NCBI GenBank assembly: GCA_964430755.1
Contig: CAYSFT010000024.1
Span: 1 to 30,825, forward strand
Direction of reading: 5' to 3'
DNA length: 30,825 bases
Source: Flemingiibacterium sp964430755
Lineage (GTDB): Bacteria > Bacillota > Clostridia > Oscillospirales > CAG-272
The position numbers and the translations under genes were made by a program. The notes beneath the pieces are model-generated. The model saw only the letters and a program-made list of their open reading frames with translations, made no database searches and had not been told where the DNA came from. This document shows positions 8,351 through 16,331 of this stretch, in pieces; position 1 is the first letter of the stretch, and each line of letters opens with the position of its first letter.

Positions 8351-9424
8351 ATGAAAAAACGTATACTTGTCGCCATGAGCGGAGGTGTTGACAGCTCTGT
8401 TGCGGCGTATCTTATAAAATCGCAGAACGAGGATGCCGTCGGCGTGACGCTCAAGCTCTTTTCAAACGAGGATATCTCTCTCGATGCAGATAAAACCTGC
8501 TGTTCGCTTTCAGATGTTGAAGATGCCAAAAGCGTTGCGGCAAGACTTAAAATGGATCATCACGTTTTCAATTTCAGCGATAATTTCAAAGAAAAGGTGA
8601 TTGACCGTTTCATTGCAATCTACGAATCGGGCGGAACTCCGAACCCGTGTATTGACTGCAACCGTTTCATCAAGTGGCGACAGCTTCTCATGCGTGCCGA
8701 TTTGATGGAATGCACACATATCGCAACGGGACATTATGCGCGCGTTGAATTTGACACCTCATCGGGGCGAATGTTATTAAAGCGCTCTGCCGACCGTGGC
8801 AAGGATCAGACCTATGTTTTGTGGGCACTGACACAGGAGCAGCTCTCGAGGACGATACTTCCGCTTGGGTCACTTACAAAGGATGAGGTTCGTGCTATTG
8901 CAGAGGGAAACGGCTTTATCAATGCGGACAAGCCCGACAGTCAGGATATCTGCTTTGTTCCGGACGGGGACTATGCCGGATTTATCGAGCGGTATTCGGG
9001 AAGAGTGTCGCCTGTGGGCAACTTCATTGACAGAGACGGAAAAATACTCGGTAAGCACAAGGGCTTGATACGGTACACGATCGGTCAGCGAAAGGGGCTT
9101 GGCATCTCGCTTGGCAAGCCGGCATTTGTCAGCCGTATTGATCCCGTTAACAACACTGTGATGCTCGGCGATGAGGACTTGCTTTTCTCGTCTTCGCTCG
9201 ATGCAGGTGACATAAATCTCATTGCCGTGCCGAAAATAGAAACACCTCTGCGCGTCACTGCAAAGGTGCGTTACAGCGCAAAAGAAGCCCCTGCCACGGT
9301 CGTTCAGACAGGGGATGATGAGCTGCATATTGAGTTTGACACGCCGCAGAGGGCACTGACACGCGGACAGTCTGTGGTGCTTTATTCCGACGAGGTCGTC
9401 ATCGGCGGCGGCATTATAAAATAG
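8351..9424 (+). CDS. mnmA: tRNA-specific 2-thiouridylase MnmA
   Basis: A 357-residue cytoplasmic enzyme that thiolates U34 of tRNA for Lys, Glu and Gln, using ATP and a sulfur donor such as a cysteine desulfurase. The PP-loop ATP site SGGVDSS is at residues 10-16. The two catalytic cysteines are Cys103 (in PNPCIDCNRFIKW) and Cys201 (in SQDICFVPDG), matching E. coli Cys102 and Cys199. GQRKGLGI marks the central domain and the C-terminal beta-barrel carries the ALTRGQSVVLY motif. The start at 8351 follows GGAGG at 8341-8345; an in-frame GTG at 8345 overlaps that site and is unlikely. It has its own consensus promoter. Its stop codon abuts the stop of the opposite-strand gene. Confidence 0.97.
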   Translation: MKKRILVAMSGGVDSSVAAYLIKSQNEDAVGVTLKLFSNEDISLDADKTCCSLSDVEDAKSVAARLKMDHHVFNFSDNFKEKVIDRFIAIYESGGTPNPCIDCNRFIKWRQLLMRADLMECTHIATGHYARVEFDTSSGRMLLKRSADRGKDQTYVLWALTQEQLSRTILPLGSLTKDEVRAIAEGNGFINADKPDSQDICFVPDGDYAGFIERYSGRVSPVGNFIDRDGKILGKHKGLIRYTIGQRKGLGISLGKPAFVSRIDPVNNTVMLGDEDLLFSSSLDAGDINLIAVPKIETPLRVTAKVRYSAKEAPATVVQTGDDELHIEFDTPQRALTRGQSVVLYSDEVVIGGGIIK

Positions 9425-9715
9425 TCACGCTATGAGATCGGATATCACGTCGAAAAGGTGACATGGATAGACGTTATGCTGGCAGAGGGTGTTGAAAATG
9501 CGTTCCGCTTCACCGATGTCGGTTGTAACGTCTTCAATGCTTTCATGCTCGAAGCTGTCGCCGGTGGTCATTGCGACGGTAAAATTATACGTGCAGCAGT
9601 GAAATTCCCTCAGCGGCATCATGCTGACACTGCATTCAAAGCTTGTGCTGTTATCGAGTATTTTGCGGCAATAAAAAACGGATGCTTCGATTGCCTCCGA
9701 AAGGTTTTCATTCAT
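9425..9715 (-). CDS. Small DUF6514-like protein
   Basis: A 96-residue protein whose C-terminal third (SIEDVTTDIGEAERIFN, then HLFDVISDLI) matches the pattern I know from the clostridial DUF6514 family; function of that family is unknown. No signal peptide or membrane segment is seen. The start at 9715 is chosen because GGAG (complement of 9727-9730) lies 11 bases upstream; an in-frame ATG at 9751 has no ribosome site. It is convergent with mnmA, with the two stop codons directly adjacent and no terminator between them. A strong minus-strand promoter lies upstream. Confidence 0.7.
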   Translation of the reverse strand: MNENLSEAIEASVFYCRKILDNSTSFECSVSMMPLREFHCCTYNFTVAMTTGDSFEHESIEDVTTDIGEAERIFNTLCQHNVYPCHLFDVISDLIA

Positions 9716-9774
9716 TTTTACAGATACTCCATATAGTATTTGTATCTGCATACCGGTATGTAATTACAATAATT

Positions 9775-9803
9775 ATTATATCACAGAATATCGAATATGT
9801 AAA
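9775..9803 (-). promoter_or_regulatory. Sigma-A promoter of the DUF6514-like gene
   Basis: On the minus strand, TTTACA (complement of 9798-9803) and TATAAT (complement of 9775-9780) are 17 bases apart, about 60 bases upstream of the start at 9715. This supports the gene being real and expressed. Confidence 0.75.
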
Positions 9804-9861
9804 GAAAAATCGGCGGCAGTTTTCGACAATGGCAATTTCGGGGAAAAATCTTCAAATACTA

Positions 9862-9890
9862 TTGCAAAATCCGAGTGGATTTGTTATAAT
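9862..9890 (+). promoter_or_regulatory. Sigma-A promoter of aspS
   Basis: TTGCAA at 9862-9867 and TATAAT at 9885-9890 with a 17-base spacer, about 54 bases before the aspS start. Confidence 0.78.
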
Positions 9891-9944
9891 ATAAAGAGAA
9901 TTATATGATTTCAAAATTTAATTAATCAAAAGGAAAATAAAACT

Positions 9945-11750
9945 ATGGGAGCACAACTTACTAATAACGATAAACGTACCTCTTATGTTGCCGAGCTTTC
10001 TGCAAAGAATATCGGCGAGCGCGTCTGCCTTATGGGATGGGTTCAGCGTCAACGAGACCTTGGCGGTCTTATCTTCGTTGACCTGCGTGACCGTTCCGGT
10101 ATCGTCCAGCTGGCATTTGACGATAACACCGATAAGGCTGTATTCGATGCGGCATTTGCGCTTCGCTCGGAATATTCGATTTGCGCTAAAGGTGTTGTTC
10201 GCGCACGCGGTGAGGGCGCAGTGAACAAGAATATCCCGACGGGTGAAATTGAGATTGCGGTTGATGAATTAAAGGTATTCTCAACGGCACAGACTCCTCC
10301 CTTTGAAATTGTCGAGAACAGCGACGTTAAGCCGGAGCTCCGCTTAAAGCACCGTTACCTTGACCTTCGCCGTCCCGACCTTGCCAACAATATTATCGCG
10401 AGAAGCAAGATTGCCAAGATCGTCCGCGATTACTATATGGAAAACGGCTTCCTTGAAATTGAGACTCCGTGTCTTATCAAGCCGACTCCCGAGGGTGCAC
10501 GCGACTATCTCGTTCCCAGCCGTGTACATCCCGGCAAGTTCTATGCGCTTCCGCAGTCTCCTCAGCTTTATAAGCAACTTCTGATGCTCTCCGGCTTTGA
10601 CCGTTACATTCAGATCGCACGCTGCTTCCGTGACGAGGACCTTCGTGCAGACCGTCAGCCCGAGTTCACACAGATCGACCTTGAGATGTCATATGTCACC
10701 GAGGACGATGTTATGGAGATCAACGAAAAGTTTGTTGTTCGTCTTTGGAAGGAATTTCTCGGCGTTGACCTGCCGACTCCGTTCCTGCGCATGACTTATG
10801 CAGAGGCTATGGAGCGTTTCGGTTCGGATAAGCCCGATATGCGCTTCGGCTTTGAGCTTCGTGACATTTCCGATGTACTTGCAGGCTGCGGCTTCAAGGT
10901 GTTCGCAGACACAATCGCAAACGGCGGCTCGGTTCGTGCTATCGTTATAAACGGCGAAGCGGCAAAGTTCTCACGTAAGGAGATCGATTCGCTCACCAAT
11001 TTTGTTAAGTCCTATAAGGCAAAGGGACTTGCATGGTATAAGAACGTGAACGGAGAGGTTTCGTCCTCTTATGCGAAGTTCCTTACCGATGAAGAAAACG
11101 CGGCTGTGTTAGGTAAGCTCGGTGCAGGTGAGAATGATATTATCTTCATTGTTGCCGATAAGAACAGTGTTGTTTACGATTCGCTCGGAGCGCTCCGCTG
11201 TGAGATTGCAAAGAGACTCGGCATTCTCAAGAGTGACGATTATAAGTTCCTCTGGGTTACCGAGTTTCCGCAGTTTGAATATGACGAGGATGACGGCAGA
11301 TACTATGCAAAGCATCATCCCTTCACCATGCCGATGGAGGAGGATCTTGCGAAGTATGCAGACACCGATCCTTCGAAGATCCGCGCGAAGGCTTACGATA
11401 TCGTGCTGAACGGTTACGAGCTTGGCGGCGGTTCGGTGCGTATTCACGATGCCGAGATACAGTCGAAGATGTTCGATCTCCTCGGACTTACCAAGGAAGA
11501 AGCAAACGAGAAGTTCGGATTCTTACTTGAAGCGTTCAAGTACGGTGTACCGCCTCATGCAGGTATGGCGTTCGGCTTTGACAGACTCTGTATGCTCGCG
11601 CTCGGACTTGACGATATCCGTGACGTTATCGCGTTCCCGAAGGTGCAGAATGCTTCCGAGCTTATGACAGGTGCCCCTGCGCTGCCAGATATGAAGGCAC
11701 TTGGCGAGCTTTCCATTGCCGTTGTTAAGGAAGAAGAAGCGGCGGAGTAA
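9945..11750 (+). CDS. aspS: Aspartyl-tRNA synthetase
   Basis: A 601-residue class II synthetase that charges tRNA-Asp with aspartate in the cytoplasm. The N-terminal OB-fold anticodon-binding domain covers about residues 15-110. The catalytic domain has motif 2 (CFRDEDLRADRQPEFTQID, about 227-245), the bacterial-type insertion domain, and motif 3 (GMAFGFDR, 540-547). Length and the presence of the insertion domain are normal for bacterial AspRS. Whether it also aspartylates tRNA-Asn (non-discriminating form) cannot be decided here. An AAAAGGA ribosome site is 10 bases upstream of the ATG. It has its own promoter and a terminator-like hairpin downstream. Confidence 0.97.
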   Translation: MGAQLTNNDKRTSYVAELSAKNIGERVCLMGWVQRQRDLGGLIFVDLRDRSGIVQLAFDDNTDKAVFDAAFALRSEYSICAKGVVRARGEGAVNKNIPTGEIEIAVDELKVFSTAQTPPFEIVENSDVKPELRLKHRYLDLRRPDLANNIIARSKIAKIVRDYYMENGFLEIETPCLIKPTPEGARDYLVPSRVHPGKFYALPQSPQLYKQLLMLSGFDRYIQIARCFRDEDLRADRQPEFTQIDLEMSYVTEDDVMEINEKFVVRLWKEFLGVDLPTPFLRMTYAEAMERFGSDKPDMRFGFELRDISDVLAGCGFKVFADTIANGGSVRAIVINGEAAKFSRKEIDSLTNFVKSYKAKGLAWYKNVNGEVSSSYAKFLTDEENAAVLGKLGAGENDIIFIVADKNSVVYDSLGALRCEIAKRLGILKSDDYKFLWVTEFPQFEYDEDDGRYYAKHHPFTMPMEEDLAKYADTDPSKIRAKAYDIVLNGYELGGGSVRIHDAEIQSKMFDLLGLTKEEANEKFGFLLEAFKYGVPPHAGMAFGFDRLCMLALGLDDIRDVIAFPKVQNASELMTGAPALPDMKALGELSIAVVKEEEAAE

Positions 11751-11763
11751 ATACACAAAATTT

Positions 11764-11795
11764 AAAGGACGGGGGGATTGTTCCTCGTCCTTTGT
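11764..11795 (+). terminator. Terminator-like hairpin after aspS, also left copy of a direct repeat
   Basis: AAAGGACG at 11764-11771 pairs with CGTCCTTT at 11786-11793, extended by three further pairs inward. The downstream T run is weak. A near copy of this sequence is found at 13615-13649 on the other side of the following gene. Confidence 0.6.
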
Positions 11796-11842
11796 GTTGC
11801 TGCATGAAACTTTATGTGAGTTTGATAAGGAGGATGCGAAAT

Positions 11843-13597
11843 ATGTACGGTGCATTTATTGGCGATATTGTCGGATCAAAATACGAATTTAATAATATTA
11901 AGACCAAAAGGTTTCCGCTTTTTTCACAAGGATGCGACTATACAGATGATACAATTATGACAGTGGCTGTTGCTAAAGCGATTATGATGAGCCGCCGTGA
12001 ACAATATGAAAAAAACAAAAACGGAAATGGGTTTCAGAAATTTCTTGTTGAGGTTATGCAAGATTTTGGCAGAAGGTATCCTAATCCGAAAGGCGCTTAC
12101 GGAGATGGTTTTGCGAAATGGCTCCGTGCGCAGAACCCTGAACCTTACGGTAGTTATGGCAACGGTTCTGCTATGCGTGTTTCTCCCTGTGGACTGGCAG
12201 CGGTCACAATGGAGGAAGCACTGTCGTTAGCTCGTGCCAGTGCGTGTATAACGCATAATCATCCGGAGGGAATAAAAGGGGCAGAAGCTGTCAGTGCTGC
12301 TATCTTTTTGGCAAAGTGTGGGAAATCAAAAGCGGAAATCAAAAAGTACATAAGCGAGCACTATTACAACTTGGACTTTACTTTAAATTCAATAAGAGAT
12401 AGTTACAGATTTGATGGTTCTTGCCAAGGCTCGGTTCCCCAAGCGATTGTGGCTTTTTTAGAATCTGAAAATTTTGAAGACGCTATAAGAAATGTAATTT
12501 CTATTGGCGGAGACTGTGATACAACCGGTGCAATTACAGGTTCAATTGCGTGGATATATTATGCGATACAGACCGGATGGTATGATGGTTGGGCGAATAA
12601 CAAATTTGACCGCGCAATGCTTGAAATCAAATCGCAAGCAGCGAAGTATATCCCGAGCGAAATGATTGAAATTGCAGATGAATTTCACGAGGTGTGCTGG
12701 AGAAGAGCAGGAACCTTTGAGCGTGTTGGAGGATGTACTTCGATTTTAAATCGGGACGAATTAAAGAAATATTGGTCAGATTGGGAAAAACCGTATGATC
12801 GGAACAGTAGTGTTACATCTTCTGCAACAAAGGAAATTAAGGACGCAATGACAAAATTTTGCAGTAAGTATGTTGTACTCATGGAAGTTCTCTATCGGGA
12901 TAAGGAGCTTAACCAATGGTGCCGTAATTATTCTGCACACAAAAGTAATACTGTGCATTGCGAATTAGAAAAAACAATTTACGATGGATTCATGCAAGAA
13001 GCGTATAAACTTGGGTTCATGCCGGAGGTTTTGTCATGGAATCTATACTCTGCTTATTCAGTGGATACAGCGTTGAACGGCACAGAGACAGATATGATTT
13101 ATGGAATTTGTTCAGAAATCCGCTCGGACTACGGATGCAATGGAACGCTGATTCATCACTCAATTGCCAATGGAAATATGTATCGCTTGATGAGTGCTTT
13201 TCTTTCTTATACCCGAAAGCCTCAATATACACTGGAATACATTAAGGAGCAGGGATGCCAAGCAGAAGAAAGAGCACCGGGTGCTTGTCATGTCAGGCAC
13301 GATCAATTCTTGGGAAAATGGCATTTACAAATACAACTGGACAACGAGCATCTATGGTATCTGAGTGTCTTTGTTCGTGATGATGGCAACTTTGAGAAAT
13401 ACTCATTAGACAAAGAGTCGGCTGATGATTGCCACTACGAATTTATTGAAGAACCGAAAATCAGAAAAAACCTCTACACTCCAGGAGATGAGAATAAATA
13501 TTTCCATGAAATTCTGATTCGGTATGTACAAGCGCATGGAGGCGAGGCCTTGCGAAATCAGATAATGCCTTATGTAACGGGACAGTTTCATTTTTGA
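11843..13597 (+). CDS. ADP-ribosylglycohydrolase fused to a DUF6508-like domain
   Basis: A 584-residue protein. Residues 1-285 are an ADP-ribosylglycohydrolase (ARH/DraG) domain with GAFIGDIVGS at the N-terminus, the metal-binding YTDDT at 33-37 and the second metal motif GGDCDTTG at 222-229; such enzymes remove ADP-ribose from proteins, nucleic acids or small molecules using two magnesium ions. The segment around 375-455 (GFMPEVL, then ICSEIRSDYGCNGTLIHHSIANGN) resembles DUF6508. The tail, about 485-584, is not recognised. The start at 11843 is set by AAGGAGG at 11828-11834, 8 bases upstream; an open frame upstream to 11792 runs through the aspS terminator. The gene uses more A/T-rich codons than its neighbours and is bracketed by a duplicated hairpin, so recent acquisition is likely. 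Target unknown. Confidence 0.88.
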   Translation: MYGAFIGDIVGSKYEFNNIKTKRFPLFSQGCDYTDDTIMTVAVAKAIMMSRREQYEKNKNGNGFQKFLVEVMQDFGRRYPNPKGAYGDGFAKWLRAQNPEPYGSYGNGSAMRVSPCGLAAVTMEEALSLARASACITHNHPEGIKGAEAVSAAIFLAKCGKSKAEIKKYISEHYYNLDFTLNSIRDSYRFDGSCQGSVPQAIVAFLESENFEDAIRNVISIGGDCDTTGAITGSIAWIYYAIQTGWYDGWANNKFDRAMLEIKSQAAKYIPSEMIEIADEFHEVCWRRAGTFERVGGCTSILNRDELKKYWSDWEKPYDRNSSVTSSATKEIKDAMTKFCSKYVVLMEVLYRDKELNQWCRNYSAHKSNTVHCELEKTIYDGFMQEAYKLGFMPEVLSWNLYSAYSVDTALNGTETDMIYGICSEIRSDYGCNGTLIHHSIANGNMYRLMSAFLSYTRKPQYTLEYIKEQGCQAEERAPGACHVRHDQFLGKWHLQIQLDNEHLWYLSVFVRDDGNFEKYSLDKESADDCHYEFIEEPKIRKNLYTPGDENKYFHEILIRYVQAHGGEALRNQIMPYVTGQFHF

Positions 13598-13614
13598 TCA
13601 GCAAGGACAAACAA

Positions 13615-13649
13615 GGACGGGGTACAGTGGTTGTTCCTCGTCTTTTGTG
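13615..13649 (+). terminator. Terminator-like hairpin after the ARH gene, right copy of the direct repeat
   Basis: The outer arms GGACGGGG and CCTCGTC plus TTTTGTG resemble the hairpin at 11764-11795. The right arm region is about 20 of 22 bases identical to the copy after aspS; this copy has a 4-base longer loop. Confidence 0.55.
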
Positions 13650-13701
13650 CATCGTTATTGAATAAACATCATATATAAGTAAATAATCTTACAGACAGTT
13701 C

Positions 13702-13730
13702 TTGATTTATTTATAAATCTGTGGTATAAT
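13702..13730 (+). promoter_or_regulatory. Sigma-A promoter of smpB (and possibly ssrA)
   Basis: TTGATT at 13702-13707 and TATAAT at 13725-13730 with a 17-base spacer, 32 bases upstream of the smpB start. Confidence 0.8.
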
Positions 13731-13762
13731 AATATCTACCGACAGAGAAAGGACGTGATGAC

Positions 13763-14239
13763 ATGGCGGATAAAAACGGAACAAAGTTAATCGCACCCAA
13801 TAAAAAAGCACGCCATGATTATTTCGTCATGGAAACCTATGAGGCAGGTATTGAGCTTTTCGGTACAGAGGTAAAGTCGATACGTAAAGGACAGGTGAAT
13901 CTCAAGGATTCGTACTGTTATGTTGACAAGGGCGAGCTTTTTGTGTCGGGCATGCATATAAGTCCATATGAGCAGGGAAATATTTTCAATAAGGACCCGA
14001 TGCGTATACGTAAGCTGCTTATGCATAAAAAAGAGATAAACAAGCTGCTCGGACTTGTTACACAGCAAGGTTTGACGCTTGTGCCGCTGTCGATGTATTT
14101 TCGCGGTTCACGAGTTAAGATAGAGGTTGGACTTTGCAAGGGTAAAAAGCTTTATGATAAGCGTGATTCTGAGGCGGAAAGACAGTCGGGACGTGACATT
14201 GAGCGCGCAATGAAGTCAAAGAGTTACGATGGTTATTAA
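13763..14239 (+). CDS. smpB: SsrA-binding protein SmpB
   Basis: A 158-residue cytoplasmic protein that binds tmRNA and brings it to stalled ribosomes for trans-translation. The family start (NKKARHDYF near residue 13, then GTEVKSIRKGQVNLKDSY) and the basic C-terminal helix (KKLYDKRDSEAERQSGRD) that reaches into the decoding centre are all present, and the length is typical. GAAAGGA lies upstream of the ATG. It directly precedes ssrA, the RNA it serves, 33 bases away, a common arrangement in Firmicutes. Confidence 0.97.
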   Translation: MADKNGTKLIAPNKKARHDYFVMETYEAGIELFGTEVKSIRKGQVNLKDSYCYVDKGELFVSGMHISPYEQGNIFNKDPMRIRKLLMHKKEINKLLGLVTQQGLTLVPLSMYFRGSRVKIEVGLCKGKKLYDKRDSEAERQSGRDIERAMKSKSYDGY

Positions 14240-14272
14240 AAAAACAACCTCCGTAAAAAGCGGAGGAGATAT

Positions 14273-14619
14273 GGGGGCGTAAAGGTTTCGACGGGGATTT
14301 TGACATATAGTAAGCGGGTAGAGACGCCTGATCTCTTTAAAATTGGCAATTTAAAATTAAACGCTAATAGAACAGAATTAGCTGCTGCCTAAGTGCAGCT
14401 GTCCGCCGGATGAGTACTGCGGCTTCCGCTCGGGCATCATTTAGCAGTGAACGTGAGCAGCCCTTTCGCACTTGACGCTGCCATGCACTAAAGTGCTGCC
14501 TCGGCCCCGAGCCTGTCGGTCGGCGCTCGGTTGAGGGAGATAAAGTTGACCGAATGCACCCGGAGAAAGCTATGTTGATGAGTTTTCGGACAGGGGTTCG
14601 ATTCCCCTCGCCTCCACCA
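14273..14619 (+). ncRNA. ssrA: Transfer-messenger RNA (tmRNA)
   Basis: A one-piece tmRNA of about 347 nucleotides that rescues stalled ribosomes and tags the unfinished protein. The 5' arm GGGGGCG at 14273-14279 pairs with CGCCTCC at 14609-14615, followed by ACCA at 14616-14619. The T-arm GGGGTTCGATTCCCC is at 14593-14608. The tag reading frame ends at the TAA at 14390-14392. With GCT at 14363 as the resume codon, the tag is ANRTELAAA; an upstream in-frame resume codon cannot be excluded. The end in AAA rather than LAA is unusual. The 3' end is a likely integration target for the element that follows. Confidence 0.95.
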
Positions 14620-14648
14620 CGTAGTGCGTACAAAAAAGATGCACCCTG

Positions 14649-14676
14649 AAAAACGCAGGTTTTCCTGCGTTTTTCT
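14649..14676 (+). terminator. Terminator of smpB-ssrA
   Basis: An 11-bp stem with A-rich left and T-rich right sides, AAAAACGCAGG at 14649-14659 against CCTGCGTTTTT at 14664-14674, tetraloop TTTT. Its position 30 bases after the tmRNA fits the host transcript's end. Confidence 0.88.
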
Positions 14677-14810
14677 CGTTTTATCTCCGTTTTTCTCACT
14701 TTTTCAAAAATCGGTTTTTGAGTGCAAAAAAAAGATGCAATCTGCCGATTTTGCCCTTTTGAGTGAAACGAACCCGTGTCTGACCACAATTACGAATATT
14801 ATATCGCAAG

Positions 14811-14842
14811 AGCCACAGTGTCAAAGCGCACTGTGGCTTTTT
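14811..14842 (+). terminator. Terminator-like hairpin at the left end of the element
   Basis: AGCCACAGTG at 14811-14820 pairs perfectly with CACTGTGGCT at 14829-14838, followed by TTTTA. It stands only about 26 bases before the first element gene and may shield it from host read-through or act as a leader attenuator. The rest of the 14620-14867 interval shows no gene. Confidence 0.75.
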
Positions 14843-14867
14843 ATTATCCAAAAAGAGGTGAAATTGT

Positions 14868-15080
14868 ATGCCAAATAAATATAAACCTTTCGAATACAAA
14901 AAAGAAGATGTCGACTGCAAGCTCTGCCTCTATTACGCTCACGGTTTTTGCTGCAGCGTTCGATGCTGTTGTTTGGAGGAAAAACTAAAGCTCGATTCAC
15001 CAATACTTAATTGGCTCGATAAAAAAATACAGGAGGACCTTCACTATGATTTATTAATGCTTAAACAAAAAAATATGTAA
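14868..15080 (+). CDS. Small cysteine-rich protein
   Basis: A 70-residue protein, not recognised. Residues 17-35 hold eight cysteines within CKLCLYYAHGFCCSVRCCC, a pattern that could bind a metal such as zinc or an iron-sulfur cluster. No signal peptide. The start follows AAGAGGTG about 8 bases upstream. It is the first gene of the long plus-strand block after ssrA and ends 18 bases before the next gene, so it is probably in the same transcript. Confidence 0.65.
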   Translation: MPNKYKPFEYKKEDVDCKLCLYYAHGFCCSVRCCCLEEKLKLDSPILNWLDKKIQEDLHYDLLMLKQKNM

Positions 15081-15098
15081 TTGAAAGGATTGAAAATT

Positions 15099-15959
15099 AT
15101 GCTCAAAGCAATAGTCGAACACAACGGTAATACCCTGTTTCTCGAATTCCCGTGCAAGCGGATGCTTCTCGCCGAACACCTTGCATCAATAGGTATCCTC
15201 ACACCGCCGCATGAGATCAAGTGTGTACATGATGAGGACGCACCGATCAGTGTCAAGATTTTCGGTGACAGCGAATTCGAATCAAAGCTCGCCGTATTGG
15301 TTTCTCCCGATAACACAATCTCGGGAGTCAACAATTTTTGCGATATGTATCATAACCTGCCCTACGCCAACAAGCGTGAAATGCAGGTAGCGGTTATGTT
15401 TGGTGACGTGAAAAATCTGAAAGAATTCGGTCAGCTCATGATGAGCCGCAGAATGCAGGACACCACAGAACACTACTACTGCCCGCTGATCGCAACAGTT
15501 TATTCCCGCGATGAGTACGGCAACATGGAAGACTATCCCGACGAATACGACGGCAGTTATCTCTCGCCGTATGAAGACCGCATCCGTGAGCTGATATTAC
15601 GCGAGGAATCGCTCGATGAATCAAACCTCGCGGACTACTTCGACGGAAGCAACGGCGCAGTTGCTAAGCTGAAAGAGATTCACTTCAGTACGCAGAATGT
15701 GGATGGAGTGCTCTACGGAGATATTCGTGTGGAACTGACCGAACCTCTCACACTGGAAGAAAACGAAGAAATCCGTGAGTATCTTATTTCGCAGGCAGCG
15801 GACGGGTACGGAGAAGGGCTCGAGCAGCGCGAAATTCGTATACCCGACGGCGAAATGTACGTCAGTTTCTGGAACAGCGGCAGTGATTACTTCATGCTTA
15901 ACAGCGACGAGTTCGACGAATATCTGGCACAGGACCAAGGCATGGGAGGCATGGAATAA
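15099..15959 (+). CDS. ArdA-related antirestriction-like protein (N-terminal domain) with acidic C-terminal domain
   Basis: A 286-residue acidic protein. Its first 120 residues (FLEFPCKRMLLAEHL, later NNFCDMYHNLPYANKREMQ) parallel those of the ArdA-like protein at 22875-24020 (WLKLPCSELEMQEAL, then LNLLARCMDGLFGDEYNQFR), so the two share a homologous N-domain. ArdA proteins mimic DNA and block type I restriction. The C-terminal part (GYGEGLEQREIRI and MYVSFWNSG) recurs, as I recall, in proteins of gut Firmicutes mobile elements, without known function. The start at 15099 follows AAAGGA; a TTG at 15081 in frame is less likely. The stop overlaps the next start (TAATG). Confidence 0.6.
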   Translation: MLKAIVEHNGNTLFLEFPCKRMLLAEHLASIGILTPPHEIKCVHDEDAPISVKIFGDSEFESKLAVLVSPDNTISGVNNFCDMYHNLPYANKREMQVAVMFGDVKNLKEFGQLMMSRRMQDTTEHYYCPLIATVYSRDEYGNMEDYPDEYDGSYLSPYEDRIRELILREESLDESNLADYFDGSNGAVAKLKEIHFSTQNVDGVLYGDIRVELTEPLTLEENEEIREYLISQAADGYGEGLEQREIRIPDGEMYVSFWNSGSDYFMLNSDEFDEYLAQDQGMGGME

Positions 15960-16306
15960 TGGCATGGCTATTCTCAAAGATCACAATGAGAGATGACTAC
16001 AATGAGTCCGAATTCTTCGTCAGCGGATTTCCGCAGGAGCCGGATGCCCTCGAAGGTTGGACCGCATATCACGAATTCCTCGATGAGATCACCGAGGACA
16101 CCATCGTGAACATTCACGCCGAAGCCTATCTCTACGGTGAGGGCGAAACGGTCAAAGCAACACCCGAAGAAGTCGCATACATTACTATGCGTGATCATAA
16201 AAATCCGAACTTCCTCTCGGGACACTGTGACTGTATCGGAGAATCCGATTTCAACCAGTCGTGGTATCCGGGCGAATTGTTCGGTCAGGATTTTGTAGAA
16301 CTGTAA
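15959..16306 (+). CDS. Acidic hypothetical protein
   Basis: A 115-residue acidic cytoplasmic protein, not recognised. The sequence has many Asp/Glu and ends HCDCIGESDFNQSWYPGELF-like, with no membrane segment. Its ATG at 15959 overlaps the stop of the preceding gene, implying translational coupling and joint function or at least joint dosage with the ArdA-related protein. Confidence 0.7.
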   Translation: MAWLFSKITMRDDYNESEFFVSGFPQEPDALEGWTAYHEFLDEITEDTIVNIHAEAYLYGEGETVKATPEEVAYITMRDHKNPNFLSGHCDCIGESDFNQSWYPGELFGQDFVEL

Positions 16307-16331
16307 ATATTGAAATGAAAGGATAACAAAA

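Noticed and set aside
14364..14789. A 141-codon minus-strand frame across ssrA
   Set aside because: It is antisense to the tmRNA and its terminator; the GGGEGNRTPV segment is the well known false translation of a tRNA-like 3' end.
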